A stretch of 13,311 bases of DNA from GCA-2687515 sp963582805 (GTDB taxonomy: Bacteria; Pseudomonadota; Alphaproteobacteria; Rhodospirillales; UBA2165), in NCBI GenBank assembly GCA_963582805.1, contig CAUZTZ010000084.1, positions 1 to 13,311 on the forward strand, in the 5' to 3' direction. A model generated the notes under the pieces. That model was given only the letters and a program-made list of their open reading frames with translations, did no database searches and had not been told where the DNA came from. A program made the position numbers and the translations under genes. Shown here one piece after another: positions 6,426 to 13,311 of the stretch (positions are counted from its first letter, which is position 1; every line of letters starts with the position of its first letter).

Positions 6426-7775
6426 ATGACCAAAAAATCCAAAGACCAATTACCGGTTGCCGGCAACGGCAAAACTTTAAGCCGCCGGCGTTTCGTTAAG
6501 ACGGCGGGTGCCACGGCGGCGGTCGCGGCGGCGGCGAGCCATTTTCCGATGCCGGCGTTGGCGCAGTCCAAAACTATCCGCATCGGCTATGTCAGCCCGC
6601 AGACCGGGCCGCTGGCGCCGTTTGGTGAATCCGACAAATTCAATGTCGACAATTTCCGCAAATCCGTGAAAAACGGTCTTAAAATTGGCGGCAAGACCTA
6701 CCAGATCGAAGTGACGGTGAAGGATTCTCAATCCAATCCCAACCGCGCGGCGGCGGTGGCCAAGGAGCTGATCGTCGATACTAAGGTCGATCTGATGATG
6801 GTCGCCAACACGCCGGAAACCACCAATCCGGTGGCCACCCAGTGCGAGATCGAAGAGGTGCCCTGCATATCGACCAACTGCCCCTGGCAGCCCTGGTTCA
6901 TCGGCCAGCAGGGCAATCCTGGCAATCCCAAATCCTGGAAGCCGTTCGATTGGGCCTTCCATTATTTCTGGGGGCTGGAAGACGTTATCTCGGTGTTCAC
7001 CAATATGTGGTCACAGCTCGACACCAACAAAGTGGTCGGCGGCGCTTTTCCCAACGATGCGGACGGCAACGCCTGGGGCGACAAGAATGTTGGTCTGCCG
7101 CCGGCGCTGGCGGCGAAGGGCTACAATCTCATCGATCCCGGCCGCTATCAGAACCTGACCGATGACTTCACGGCGCAGATCACCGCCTTCAAGAACGGCG
7201 GCGCCGAAATCATGACCGGCGTCATGTTGCCGCCCGATTTCACCACCTTCTGGACCCAGGCGCGCCAGCAGGGCTTCCGGCCCAAGGCGGCCAGTGTGGG
7301 CAAGGCAATCCTGTTCCCGGTTTCGGTCGAGGCGTTGGGCGCGGCTGGCAACAATCTGTCTTCGGAAGTCTGGTGGTCGCCTGGCCATCCATACAAATCG
7401 TCGCTGACCGGGCAGTCGGCCGGCGATCTGGCCAAGGCCTATTCGATGGCGACCGGCAAGCAATGGACCCAGCCGATCGGCTTCGTTCACAGCCTTTTTG
7501 AGATGGCGGTGGATGTCTTGAAGCGGACGGCGGATGTGGGCAGTGCCGCATCCATTCGCGATGCCATTGCATCCACCAACCTCAACACCATCGTTGGCCC
7601 GGTGCAATGGAACGGCAAGGGCGTGCCGCCTTTCGCCGCCAAGAACGTCACCAAAACGCCGCTGGTCGGCGGCCAATGGCGGCTGGTGGGTGGCAACAAG
7701 TATGACCTGGTCATTACCGATAATCGGACGGCGCCGGAAATTCCGGTCACCGGCGACATGCAGGCCATTTCCTAG
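6426..7775 (+). CDS. Tat-exported ABC transporter substrate-binding protein (Liv/urea type, Peripla_BP_6)
   Basis: A 449-residue periplasmic type I binding protein that captures the ligand for the ABC importer encoded downstream. The N-terminus carries a twin-arginine signal: SRRRFVK (19-25), an alanine-rich hydrophobic stretch (27-38), and a likely cut after Ala46 in PALAQ, so it should be exported folded by Tat. The mature start TIRIGYVSPQTGPLAPFGE is typical of the family. I chose ATG 6426, with AAGGGG at 6409-6414; upstream in-frame GTG 6414 and TTG 6417 fall on or against that site. The 77-base gap before it has only a weak promoter possibility (TTCAAT 6377-6382, CATAAC 6400-6405). The ligand cannot be read from the sequence. 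Alphaproteobacterial members bind amino acids, urea, short amides, or aromatic and dicarboxylic acids, and the HpaB-family neighbour makes an aromatic or organic acid plausible. Confidence 0.92.
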   Translation: MTKKSKDQLPVAGNGKTLSRRRFVKTAGATAAVAAAASHFPMPALAQSKTIRIGYVSPQTGPLAPFGESDKFNVDNFRKSVKNGLKIGGKTYQIEVTVKDSQSNPNRAAAVAKELIVDTKVDLMMVANTPETTNPVATQCEIEEVPCISTNCPWQPWFIGQQGNPGNPKSWKPFDWAFHYFWGLEDVISVFTNMWSQLDTNKVVGGAFPNDADGNAWGDKNVGLPPALAAKGYNLIDPGRYQNLTDDFTAQITAFKNGGAEIMTGVMLPPDFTTFWTQARQQGFRPKAASVGKAILFPVSVEALGAAGNNLSSEVWWSPGHPYKSSLTGQSAGDLAKAYSMATGKQWTQPIGFVHSLFEMAVDVLKRTADVGSAASIRDAIASTNLNTIVGPVQWNGKGVPPFAAKNVTKTPLVGGQWRLVGGNKYDLVITDNRTAPEIPVTGDMQAIS

Positions 7776-7780
7776 CGGGC

Positions 7781-7815
7781 AACGCCGCGGCCGGACCAAT
7801 CCCGGCCGCGGCGTT
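7781..7815 (+). terminator. Intercistronic GC-rich hairpin (attenuator or mRNA-stabilising element)
   Basis: AACGCCGCGGCCGG (7781-7794) and CCGGCCGCGGCGTT (7802-7815) form a perfect 14-pair stem with the 7-base loop ACCAATC. It begins five bases after the binding-protein stop. A short TTTT (7821-7824) follows after a five-base gap, so it is at best a partial terminator. Such hairpins after periplasmic binding-protein genes commonly protect the upstream mRNA and lower downstream expression, fitting the need for excess binding protein. Confidence 0.5.
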
Positions 7816-7828
7816 CCGACTTTTCCCA

Positions 7829-8545
7829 ATGCTTCTTGAAATTAACGGTTTGACCAAATCCTTCGGCTCGATTGTCGTTGCCGACAACGTCCATTTGTCG
7901 GTGGAGGAGGGCGCCGCGGTCGGCATCATCGGCCCCAACGGCGCCGGTAAATCGTCTTTGTTTAACCTGATCACCGGCGAATTGGCGCCCAATGCGGGCT
8001 CTATTCATCTGGACGGAATTGATATTACCGGCGATGCGCCGGAGCGCCGTTGCGCCGCCGGCATCGGCCGCTCCTATCAGATACCGCAACCGTTCGAGAC
8101 CTTAACGGTGTTCGAAAACCTGATGGTCGGTGCGGTCTATGGCAGCGGGCTAAGCGAAGCCGATGCGAGCCAGCGCTGCGGCGAGATTTTGGCGCGAACC
8201 GGACTTTTGGATCGCGCCAACCGGGTCGCCGGAACGCTGTCATTGCTGGAACGCAAGCGCCTGGAAATGGCACGCGCCCTGGCTACCGATCCGCGCATCC
8301 TGTTGCTCGACGAGATTGCCGGCGGCCTGAGCGATCACGAATGCGATGAATTGCTGGCCGCCATCGCCGACATCCGCGCCGCCGGCGTTACCATTGTTTG
8401 GATCGAACATGTTGTGCACGCGCTTTTAAGGGCGGTTGAGCGGCTGATCGTCTTGAATTTCGGCAGCCTGATCGCCGATGGCGAGCCGGCGGAGGTGATG
8501 GCGTCCAGGGACGTGCAGGAAATTTACATGGGGCTCACCGATTAA
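7829..8545 (+). CDS. Branched-chain amino acid-type ABC importer ATPase, LivG-like
   Basis: A 238-residue cytoplasmic ATPase subunit that powers the importer as a dimer with the LivF-like protein. It has Walker A GPNGAGKS (35-42), a Q-loop at Gln84 (RSYQIPQPF), Walker B ILLLDE (157-162) with catalytic Glu162, and H-loop His194 (IEH). The ABC signature is unusual: LSLLERKRLEMARALA (137-152) replaces LSGGQ with LSLLE. The following helix is normal, and I recall LivG relatives with LTLLDRKRLE, so this is probably a subfamily trait. The ATG at 7829 gives the standard N-terminus but has no Shine-Dalgarno sequence in the preceding 20 bases, which follow the 14-bp hairpin. The stop at 8543-8545 directly abuts the next start. 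Confidence 0.93.
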   Translation: MLLEINGLTKSFGSIVVADNVHLSVEEGAAVGIIGPNGAGKSSLFNLITGELAPNAGSIHLDGIDITGDAPERRCAAGIGRSYQIPQPFETLTVFENLMVGAVYGSGLSEADASQRCGEILARTGLLDRANRVAGTLSLLERKRLEMARALATDPRILLLDEIAGGLSDHECDELLAAIADIRAAGVTIVWIEHVVHALLRAVERLIVLNFGSLIADGEPAEVMASRDVQEIYMGLTD

Positions 8546-9247
8546 ATGGCGCTTATGGAAACCCATAACCTCGTCGCTCACTACGGCGATTTTCAGGCCC
8601 TCTACGGCATCGACAGCTATATCGATGCGGGCGAAACGGTGGCCGTGATCGGCGCCAACGGGGCCGGCAAATCCACCTACCTCAACAGCGTCACCGGGCT
8701 GCATCCGGGCGCCGGGGATGCGGTGCGCTTCGAGGGCGAGCCCATCGGCCATCTTCGGGCAGCCGATGTGGTCAAGCTCGGCATCGCGCTGGTACCTGAG
8801 GGGCGTAAGTTGTTTGCGTCGCTTAGCGTCGAGGAGAATCTTTTGATCGGCGGCTATGGCCGCAAGGGCGGCGGCTATTGGACGCTGGCCACCATATTCG
8901 ATCTGTTCCCGGTATTGCGGGAATTGCGCGGCCTGCCGGCGACGGCGCTTTCCGGCGGCCAACAGCAAATGGTCGCCTTCGGCCGGGCGCTTATATCGAA
9001 CCCGCGCTTGTTGCTGTGCGACGAGGTCTCGCTCGGTCTGGCGCCGACGATCATCAAGGATATTTACAGCGTTCTGCCCGCGATCAAGGACGGCGGCGCT
9101 GCGATCATGCTGGTGGAACAGGATGTGCAACGGGCGCTGCAAGTCGCCGACAGGGTCTATTGCTTCATGGAGGGGCGGGTGAGCCTCGCCGGCGCCCCGG
9201 CGGAGTTGGATCAGGCTGCCATACGCGGCGCCTATTTCGGGAATTAA
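8546..9247 (+). CDS. Branched-chain amino acid-type ABC importer ATPase, LivF-like
   Basis: A 233-residue second ATPase of the importer. Visible motifs are Walker A GANGAGKS (36-43), a fully canonical signature LSGGQQQM (135-142), Walker B LLLCDE (155-160) and the LivF hallmark EVSLGLAP (160-167). The switch position reads LVEQD, with Gln in place of the H-loop histidine as is common in LivF proteins. The nucleotide-binding pair is thus formally asymmetric: the LivG partner has the His but a degenerate signature. ATG 8546 follows the livG-like TAA with no gap, so reinitiation or coupling is expected, and GGGG at 8530-8533 may also help. A second in-frame ATG at 8555 could serve as an alternative start. 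Confidence 0.93.
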   Translation: MALMETHNLVAHYGDFQALYGIDSYIDAGETVAVIGANGAGKSTYLNSVTGLHPGAGDAVRFEGEPIGHLRAADVVKLGIALVPEGRKLFASLSVEENLLIGGYGRKGGGYWTLATIFDLFPVLRELRGLPATALSGGQQQMVAFGRALISNPRLLLCDEVSLGLAPTIIKDIYSVLPAIKDGGAAIMLVEQDVQRALQVADRVYCFMEGRVSLAGAPAELDQAAIRGAYFGN

Positions 9248-9251
9248 GGAT

Positions 9252-10121
9252 ATGCTGAGCTGGATCGATGCCATACTGCAGGGGGTTCTACTGGGCGGGC
9301 TGTATACGTTGTTCGCCGCCGGATTGTCGCTCATGTTCGGGATCATGCGTCTCGTCAATCTGGCGCATGGAGATTTGATCGTGCTCGCCGCCTTCGTCAT
9401 CCTGGTCATTGCCGAGACCCTTGGCGCCAATATCTTCGTGGCCTTGCTAATCGCCCTGCCGGTTATGTTCATTCTCGGATTTGCTCTGCAGCGCTTGTTG
9501 CTGAACTACACGTTGGGCAAGGATATCCTGCCGCCACTGCTGGTCACTTTTGGGATTTCCATTGTTATTCAGAACGGGCTTTTGGAAAGCTTCAGCGCCG
9601 ACAGTCGGCGCCTGCAGGCGTTCGGGCTCGAAACCCAGTCCTGGCCCCTGGGCGGCGGTATCGCCGTCGGCGTGATGCCGGTGCTGACTTTCGCAACCGC
9701 GGTTCTTGCCATCCTTTGCGTAAACTGGGTCATGTACCGGACCGAACTTGGCCGCGCCTTCCGCGCCACCTCGGACGATCCGAAGACGGCGCAACTGATG
9801 GGTATCGACAATTCCCGCGTTTTCGCCATCGCCACCGGCATCGCCTTCATGCTGATCACGCTTTCGGCACTTTATTTCGGTAACCGCGCCCAGTTCGATC
9901 CGACCATCGGATCGTTCCGCCTCCTTTATGCGTTCGAGGCGGTGATTATCGGCGGGCTCGGCAGCCTCTGGGGAACACTGGCCGGCGGCGTGATATTGGG
10001 TGTCTCGCAGACCATCGGCGCCAAGATCAATCCGGAATGGCAGATATTGGCTGGCCATGTGGTGTTTCTGGTGGTGCTGGTGCTGCGCCCGCGCGGTCTG
10101 TTTCCGCGCAGCGTGGATTGA
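9252..10121 (+). CDS. Branched-chain amino acid-type ABC importer permease, LivH-like
   Basis: A 289-residue inner-membrane permease with about eight hydrophobic segments, forming the translocation path with the LivM-like subunit. Family blocks are GLSLMFGIMRLVNLAHGD (24-41) near the N-terminus and VIIGGLGSLWGT (231-242) near the C-terminus, the latter in the cytoplasmic loop that contacts the ATPase. It ends with a short basic RPRGLFPRS tail usual for LivH. ATG 9252 lies four bases after the livF-like stop. GGGA in the end of that gene (9239-9242) is better placed as ribosome binding site than the AAGGA (9246-9250) next to the start. The length is normal and no defects are seen. Confidence 0.93.
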   Translation: MLSWIDAILQGVLLGGLYTLFAAGLSLMFGIMRLVNLAHGDLIVLAAFVILVIAETLGANIFVALLIALPVMFILGFALQRLLLNYTLGKDILPPLLVTFGISIVIQNGLLESFSADSRRLQAFGLETQSWPLGGGIAVGVMPVLTFATAVLAILCVNWVMYRTELGRAFRATSDDPKTAQLMGIDNSRVFAIATGIAFMLITLSALYFGNRAQFDPTIGSFRLLYAFEAVIIGGLGSLWGTLAGGVILGVSQTIGAKINPEWQILAGHVVFLVVLVLRPRGLFPRSVD

Positions 10122-10131
10122 GGGCAGGCCC

Positions 10132-11211
10132 GTGAATACGCAAAGCCAATCCACTGTGCGCTACCGGGTCGAGACCCGCACCCGCGTCTCGACCATTGCC
10201 TTCATTGCCGGTGGCGTGCTGCTGGTCTTGTTCGCCGCGGCGCCGCTGGTGGTTTCCAGGAGCGTCATTCAGGATCTGTTTTTCGTCTTCACCATGCTGG
10301 CATTGGCGCAATATTGGAACCTTCTGGCCGGCTATGCAGGGCTGGTCAGCGTCGGCCAGCAGGCCTTTGTCGGCCTTGGCGGCTATGCCTTGTTCATGGC
10401 CGCCATCCTGTTCGGTATCGATCCGCTTTTGGGTATTCTGTTGGGCGGTATCGTGGCCATGATATTGGCGGTGCCGACGGCCTTTGTCATTTTCCGCCTG
10501 CGCGGCGCCTATTTCGCCATCGGTACCTGGGTCGCGGCCGAGGTATTCCGGCTATTGGCCGCGCAATGGAAAATCCTTGGCGGCGGCACCGGCACGTCGC
10601 TTCCCCGGGAAGCCACCCGCGATGTCTTCGGCCTGCCCTTCATCAAAGACCTGTTCGGGGTCAAGACCTCGGCGGCGCGGGATATCGAAGCCTATTGGAT
10701 CGCCCTGATATTGGCGGCCGGCGCCATCGCGCTGGTGTATGGAATTTTACGATCACGCCACGGCCTTGCCTTATCGGCGATCCGCGATGCCGAGCCGGCC
10801 GCCGCCAGCCTCGGCGTTCGCGCCTTTCGCACCAAAATCGGCATCTACGTGATTGCCGCGTTCGGCACCGGCATGACCGGCGCCTTGATTTATTTTCAAA
10901 ATGCCCGCATTTCCCCCGACGCCGCTTTTTCAGTGCTCGATTGGACCGCCTTTGTGGTGTTCATCGTCGTCATTGGCGGCATCGGCACCATCGAAGGTCC
11001 GATCATCGGGGTGCTCATATTTTTTGTGCTGCAGAACTATCTGTCCGACTTTGGAACCTGGTATCTGATGCTGCTCGGCGCCATTGCCAGCGTCGTCATG
11101 CTGGTGGCACCGCAAGGCATCTGGGGGCTGGTGGTCAAAAAATACGATCTCCAACTGTTCCCGGTCCGCCGCCGGTTGGTGGTGGAAGACAAGCGGACGC
11201 CGGACGCCTAG
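10132..11211 (+). CDS. Branched-chain amino acid-type ABC importer permease, LivM-like
   Basis: A 359-residue inner-membrane permease with around nine or ten hydrophobic segments. Family blocks are YWNLLAGYAGLVSVGQQAF (61-79) and the C-terminal cytoplasmic-loop motif VIGGIGTIEGP. The frame is open further upstream, but I place the start at GTG 10132. GAGGGCAGG (10120-10128) lies just before it and overlaps the livH-like stop, and the protein then begins with a short polar tail before the first membrane segment. This is the last gene of the transporter operon. Its TAG (11209-11211) overlaps the stop of the convergent minus-strand gene by two bases within CTAG, and there is no intergenic space for a terminator. 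Confidence 0.92.
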   Translation: MNTQSQSTVRYRVETRTRVSTIAFIAGGVLLVLFAAAPLVVSRSVIQDLFFVFTMLALAQYWNLLAGYAGLVSVGQQAFVGLGGYALFMAAILFGIDPLLGILLGGIVAMILAVPTAFVIFRLRGAYFAIGTWVAAEVFRLLAAQWKILGGGTGTSLPREATRDVFGLPFIKDLFGVKTSAARDIEAYWIALILAAGAIALVYGILRSRHGLALSAIRDAEPAAASLGVRAFRTKIGIYVIAAFGTGMTGALIYFQNARISPDAAFSVLDWTAFVVFIVVIGGIGTIEGPIIGVLIFFVLQNYLSDFGTWYLMLLGAIASVVMLVAPQGIWGLVVKKYDLQLFPVRRRLVVEDKRTPDA

Positions 11212-11696
11212 CCGGCTTCCCGAATGGCTTCTTCGAACGTTTTCAATACTGCTTCGGCGAAGCGCCACATATTGGCTTCCCGGTCCGCATTGCCGGTCTC
11301 AATTGTGATCACCTTGTTCACCGGCCCGGCAATGGCGATGCAGCTATGGCCGGCATCGTCGCCATAGCGGTTGCCCGTCGGTCCCGCCGCGCCGGCTTCG
11401 GCGACGCCCCACGTAGTGCCGAGAACCTCGCGCACCTTGGCCGCGCCGATCTCCACAAACGGCTCCGTGGACGAGCGCATGCGGGGATGATCGTCCAATG
11501 AAAACCCGATAAATGCTTCGCGGGCGGTATGGGTGTAATTAGCGGCGCCGCCGGTAAAATAGGCCGATGCGCCGGGTATCGACAGCAGGGCCGCCGAGAC
11601 CAGCCCCCCGGTGGAGGATTCTGAAACGCCCACCGTCTCGCCGCGGTCCTTCAATAGCTGGCCGACGGCGGCGGCCATGTTGGTCAATTGGTTCAC
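11208..11696 (-). CDS. Stand-alone CinA C-terminal domain protein (PncC-like)
   Basis: A 162-residue protein of the CinA-C family, whose studied members deamidate nicotinamide mononucleotide in pyridine nucleotide salvage. The fold signature is GVSESSTGGLVSAALLS (23-39), followed by PGASAYFTGG (41-50) and AGAAGPTG (101-108). In typical members the first motif is AESCTGG and a later YSNEAK contributes Tyr and Lys to the active site. Here they read SESSTGG and NYTHTAR, so the Tyr is kept (Tyr54) but the Lys is Arg59. The activity is therefore uncertain. I chose GTG 11696-11694, which follows AGGGAGAG on the minus strand, over an upstream ATG at 11753 without such a site. It is convergent with the livM-like gene and divergent from the aconitase-family gene 85 bases away. 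Confidence 0.82.
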   Translation of the reverse strand: MNQLTNMAAAVGQLLKDRGETVGVSESSTGGLVSAALLSIPGASAYFTGGAANYTHTAREAFIGFSLDDHPRMRSSTEPFVEIGAAKVREVLGTTWGVAEAGAAGPTGNRYGDDAGHSCIAIAGPVNKVITIETGNADREANMWRFAEAVLKTFEEAIREAG

Positions 11697-11733
11697 GAAT
11701 GCTCTCCCTTGTTCTGGACGCAAGCTTATGTGC

Positions 11734-11742
11734 TGATATGAT
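11734..11742 (+). promoter_or_regulatory. Extended -10 promoter candidate for the aconitase-family operon
   Basis: TGATATGAT contains an extended -10 TG (11734-11735), one spacer base and TATGAT (11737-11742, five of six matches). No good -35 lies at 16-18 bases, which extended -10 promoters can lack. Transcription would begin near 11749, leaving a leader of about 33 bases with AAGGGGA (11768-11774) as the ribosome binding site. An eight-base palindrome TTGATCAA (11762-11769) sits in that leader. Confidence 0.35.
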
Positions 11743-11769
11743 GATTTCAACAATAGAGCAATTGATCAA
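11741..11769 (-). promoter_or_regulatory. Possible minus-strand promoter for the CinA-like gene
   Basis: On the minus strand TTGATC (11769-11764) and AATCAT (11746-11741) are separated by 17 bases, with five or fewer mismatches in total to the consensus boxes. The element overlaps the plus-strand -10 candidate, so the two divergent promoters could compete. Several other weak pairings exist in this 85-base gap, so the exact assignment is doubtful. Confidence 0.22.
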
Positions 11770-11781
11770 GGGGAAGCGGTT

Positions 11782-13044
11782 ATGGGTATGACGATGGCGG
11801 AGAAAATTCTGGCCAGCCATTCGGGGCGGGATAGTGTAAGCCCCGGCGAATACGTGACCTGCGAAATCGATGTGATGATGGGCAACGACATCACCTTTGC
11901 CGATGCCTGCCGCAATTTGATTGAGATCGGCCTGACCAGCTTTGCCGATCCGGACAAGGTGGTGGTCTGCAACGATCATCGCGTCCCGGCGATGACCGCC
12001 AAGGACGCAGAGATGCATACCCGGCTCCGGGAATACGCCGCGCAATTCGGGGTCAAGTATTTCTATGACGCCGGCGTCGGTATCGAGCACACAGTGTTGC
12101 CGGAAAAGGGCCACGCCCATCCCGGCCATCTGATCATCGGCGCCGATTCCCATTCCACCACCTACGGCGCGCTGGGCGCAGCGGCCACCGGAATGGGCGC
12201 ATCGGAATTGGCCTATTCCATGTATAAGGGCTCCAATTGGTTCCAGGTTCCCGAAACCATCAATTTCATACTCGACGGTGATTTATCGCCGGGGGTGACA
12301 TCGAAGGACGTGATGATGGCGCTCCTTGGCGAGCATTCCGCCGACAAGGCGCAATATATGTCCATCGAGTTTACCGGCTCCGGCGCCGCCGCGATGAGTG
12401 TCGAAGCGCGCATGACCATGTCCAATACCGGCGTCGAAATGGGCGCCAAGTTCGCCATGTTCGCCGCCGATGAAAAGACCATCGAATATCTGTCCACCCG
12501 CACCGATGCCAAGATCGAACCCTTCGCCGCCGACGCCGACGCGGTCTATGTGGAAACCCATCACATCAACTGCACGAATTTGGAGCCGCAGGTGGCCTTC
12601 CCCCATAACCCGGACAATGTGCGGCCCATATCCGAGGTCGGCGATGTGCCGGTGCAACAAGCCTTCATCGGATCCTGCACCAATTCCCGGACCGAGGATT
12701 TGGAGCGGGCGGCGGTGATCTTGAAGGGCCGCAAGGTGGCGCCGGGCACCCGGCTTCTGGTCATCCCATCGTCGCAAGAGGTGATGATGAATGTCACCAA
12801 AAGCGGCGTGCTCAACGTGTTTGTGGAAGCCGGCGCCATGATCGCGCCGCCCGGCTGCGGGCCTTGCGGCGGCGGTTCCACCGGCGTCTTGGGCGCCGGC
12901 GAAAACGGCATTGCGTCCACCAACCGCAACTTCAAGGGGCGCATGGGCTCGCCCGACGCCTTCAACTATCTGGCATCGCCGGAAACGGTGGCGGCGTCCG
13001 CCATCGAAGGCAAGATCGCCGATCCCAGAAAATATTTGAATTAG
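11782..13044 (+). CDS. Aconitase-superfamily hydro-lyase large subunit (3-isopropylmalate dehydratase/homoaconitase-like)
   Basis: The 420-residue large subunit of a two-subunit 4Fe-4S hydro-lyase that isomerises or (de)hydrates a 2- or 3-hydroxy di- or tricarboxylic acid. Cluster ligands are Cys299 (FIGSCTNSR) and Cys359 and Cys362 (PGCGPCGGG). GADSHSTTYGALGA (120-133) and FKGRMGSPDAFNYLASP (384-400) are other superfamily blocks. The size fits the shorter archaeal-type LeuC/HacA group rather than the roughly 470-residue enterobacterial LeuC. That group also contains homoaconitase and 2,3-dimethylmalate dehydratase. ATG 11782 is used because AAGGGGA (11768-11774) lies seven bases upstream. 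The matching small-subunit gene follows after 14 bases. No leuA or leuB lies in the window, so a leucine-pathway role is not shown and leuC is not assigned. Confidence 0.88.
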   Translation: MGMTMAEKILASHSGRDSVSPGEYVTCEIDVMMGNDITFADACRNLIEIGLTSFADPDKVVVCNDHRVPAMTAKDAEMHTRLREYAAQFGVKYFYDAGVGIEHTVLPEKGHAHPGHLIIGADSHSTTYGALGAAATGMGASELAYSMYKGSNWFQVPETINFILDGDLSPGVTSKDVMMALLGEHSADKAQYMSIEFTGSGAAAMSVEARMTMSNTGVEMGAKFAMFAADEKTIEYLSTRTDAKIEPFAADADAVYVETHHINCTNLEPQVAFPHNPDNVRPISEVGDVPVQQAFIGSCTNSRTEDLERAAVILKGRKVAPGTRLLVIPSSQEVMMNVTKSGVLNVFVEAGAMIAPPGCGPCGGGSTGVLGAGENGIASTNRNFKGRMGSPDAFNYLASPETVAASAIEGKIADPRKYLN

Positions 13045-13058
13045 GGGGAGCCCTTAAA

Positions 13059-13311
13059 ATGTCGATCAGCAACACCATCGTCGTCGACGGCAAGGTCTGG
13101 AAGTTCGGCGACGACATCAACACCGATTTCATGGCGCCCAGCTTTTCCAAAGGTATGGAGTGGGATCAGGCGAAGAAAACCATCCTGCATATCCACGAAG
13201 GCTTCACCGAAGGCGTGGCGGAAGGCGATGTGATCGTCGCCGGTGCCAATTTCGGTTGCGGCTCGTCGCGCCAGCAGGCGCCGGCCAATTTGAAAATGCT
13301 CGGCATCGGCT
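13059..13311 (+). CDS. Aconitase-superfamily hydro-lyase small subunit (LeuD-like), N-terminal part
   Basis: The first 84 residues of the small (swivel-domain) partner of the preceding large subunit; the gene runs off the window. VWKFGDDINTDFMAP (13-27) is the conserved entry strand and GANFGCGSSRQQAP (62-75) is the active-site loop. Its Ser70 and Arg71 correspond to the catalytic serine and the substrate-carboxylate-binding arginine of aconitase GSSRE. Two points are unusual: the usual Glu after SSR is Gln, and the specificity loop after the entry strand reads SFSKGMEWDQAKK in place of the RYL-type loop of isopropylmalate and homoaconitate enzymes. ATG 13059 has GGGGGAG (13044-13050) eight bases upstream, overlapping the large-subunit stop. 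Partnership with the large subunit is near certain; the substrate is not known. Confidence 0.87.
   Translation, partial: MSISNTIVVDGKVWKFGDDINTDFMAPSFSKGMEWDQAKKTILHIHEGFTEGVAEGDVIVAGANFGCGSSRQQAPANLKMLGIG

Noticed and set aside
10000..10131. Upstream extension of the LivM-like gene
   Set aside because: It would overlap the livH-like gene by more than 100 bases and add a sequence unlike any LivM N-terminus. GTG 10132 has a good ribosome binding site.
1..13311. Resemblance to the anaerobic nicotinate pathway set (molybdenum hydroxylase, 2-(hydroxymethyl)glutarate dehydrogenase-family enzyme, 2,3-dimethylmalate dehydratase-family pair)
   Set aside because: Only the broad families coincide. 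Enamidase, the B12 mutase, the isomerase and the hydroxynicotinate reductase are absent, the genes are spread over separate transcription units, and an oxygen-using monooxygenase lies between them.

Overview
The window looks like chromosomal DNA of a GC-rich alphaproteobacterium, probably a Rhodospirillales-type or marine lineage. This rests on the GC-rich third codon positions, the style of the Liv transporter and HpaB-family proteins, and the use of GTG starts with strong purine-rich ribosome binding sites. That placement is pattern recognition, not a search result. Coding density is very high: genes abut or overlap and no gap exceeds about 100 bases. I see no tRNA, rRNA, CRISPR array, insertion sequence or phage gene.

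Left part (1-4192): the C-terminal part of a molybdenum hydroxylase large subunit runs in from outside the window. Then comes a compact same-strand set: a PAPS-dependent sulfotransferase, a 3-hydroxyisobutyrate dehydrogenase-family oxidoreductase, a lactonase-like metallo-beta-lactamase-fold hydrolase, and an APS kinase (CysC). CysC makes PAPS, the sulfuryl donor of the sulfotransferase, so donor supply and sulfation are encoded about 2 kb apart. The substrate is unknown.

Middle part (4193-11211): a good sigma70-type promoter candidate precedes an HpaB-family flavin-dependent monooxygenase. It is followed at once by a GST-like gene that seems to have lost most of its thioredoxin domain by an in-frame deletion. 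Next is a complete branched-chain amino acid-type (HAAT/Liv) ABC importer in the order binding protein, ATPase, ATPase, permease, permease. A 14-bp perfect GC-rich hairpin separates the Tat-exported binding protein from the membrane and ATPase genes, probably setting different expression levels. Together the genes suggest uptake and oxidation of a small organic acid or aromatic compound, which is an inference.

Right part (11208-13311): a stand-alone CinA-C-domain protein lies on the minus strand, and its stop codon shares a CTAG with the stop of the last transporter gene. It is transcribed divergently from an aconitase-superfamily hydro-lyase (LeuC/LeuD-like large and small subunits), whose small subunit runs off the window. 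The small subunit's specificity loop is not the canonical isopropylmalate type, so the substrate is left open.
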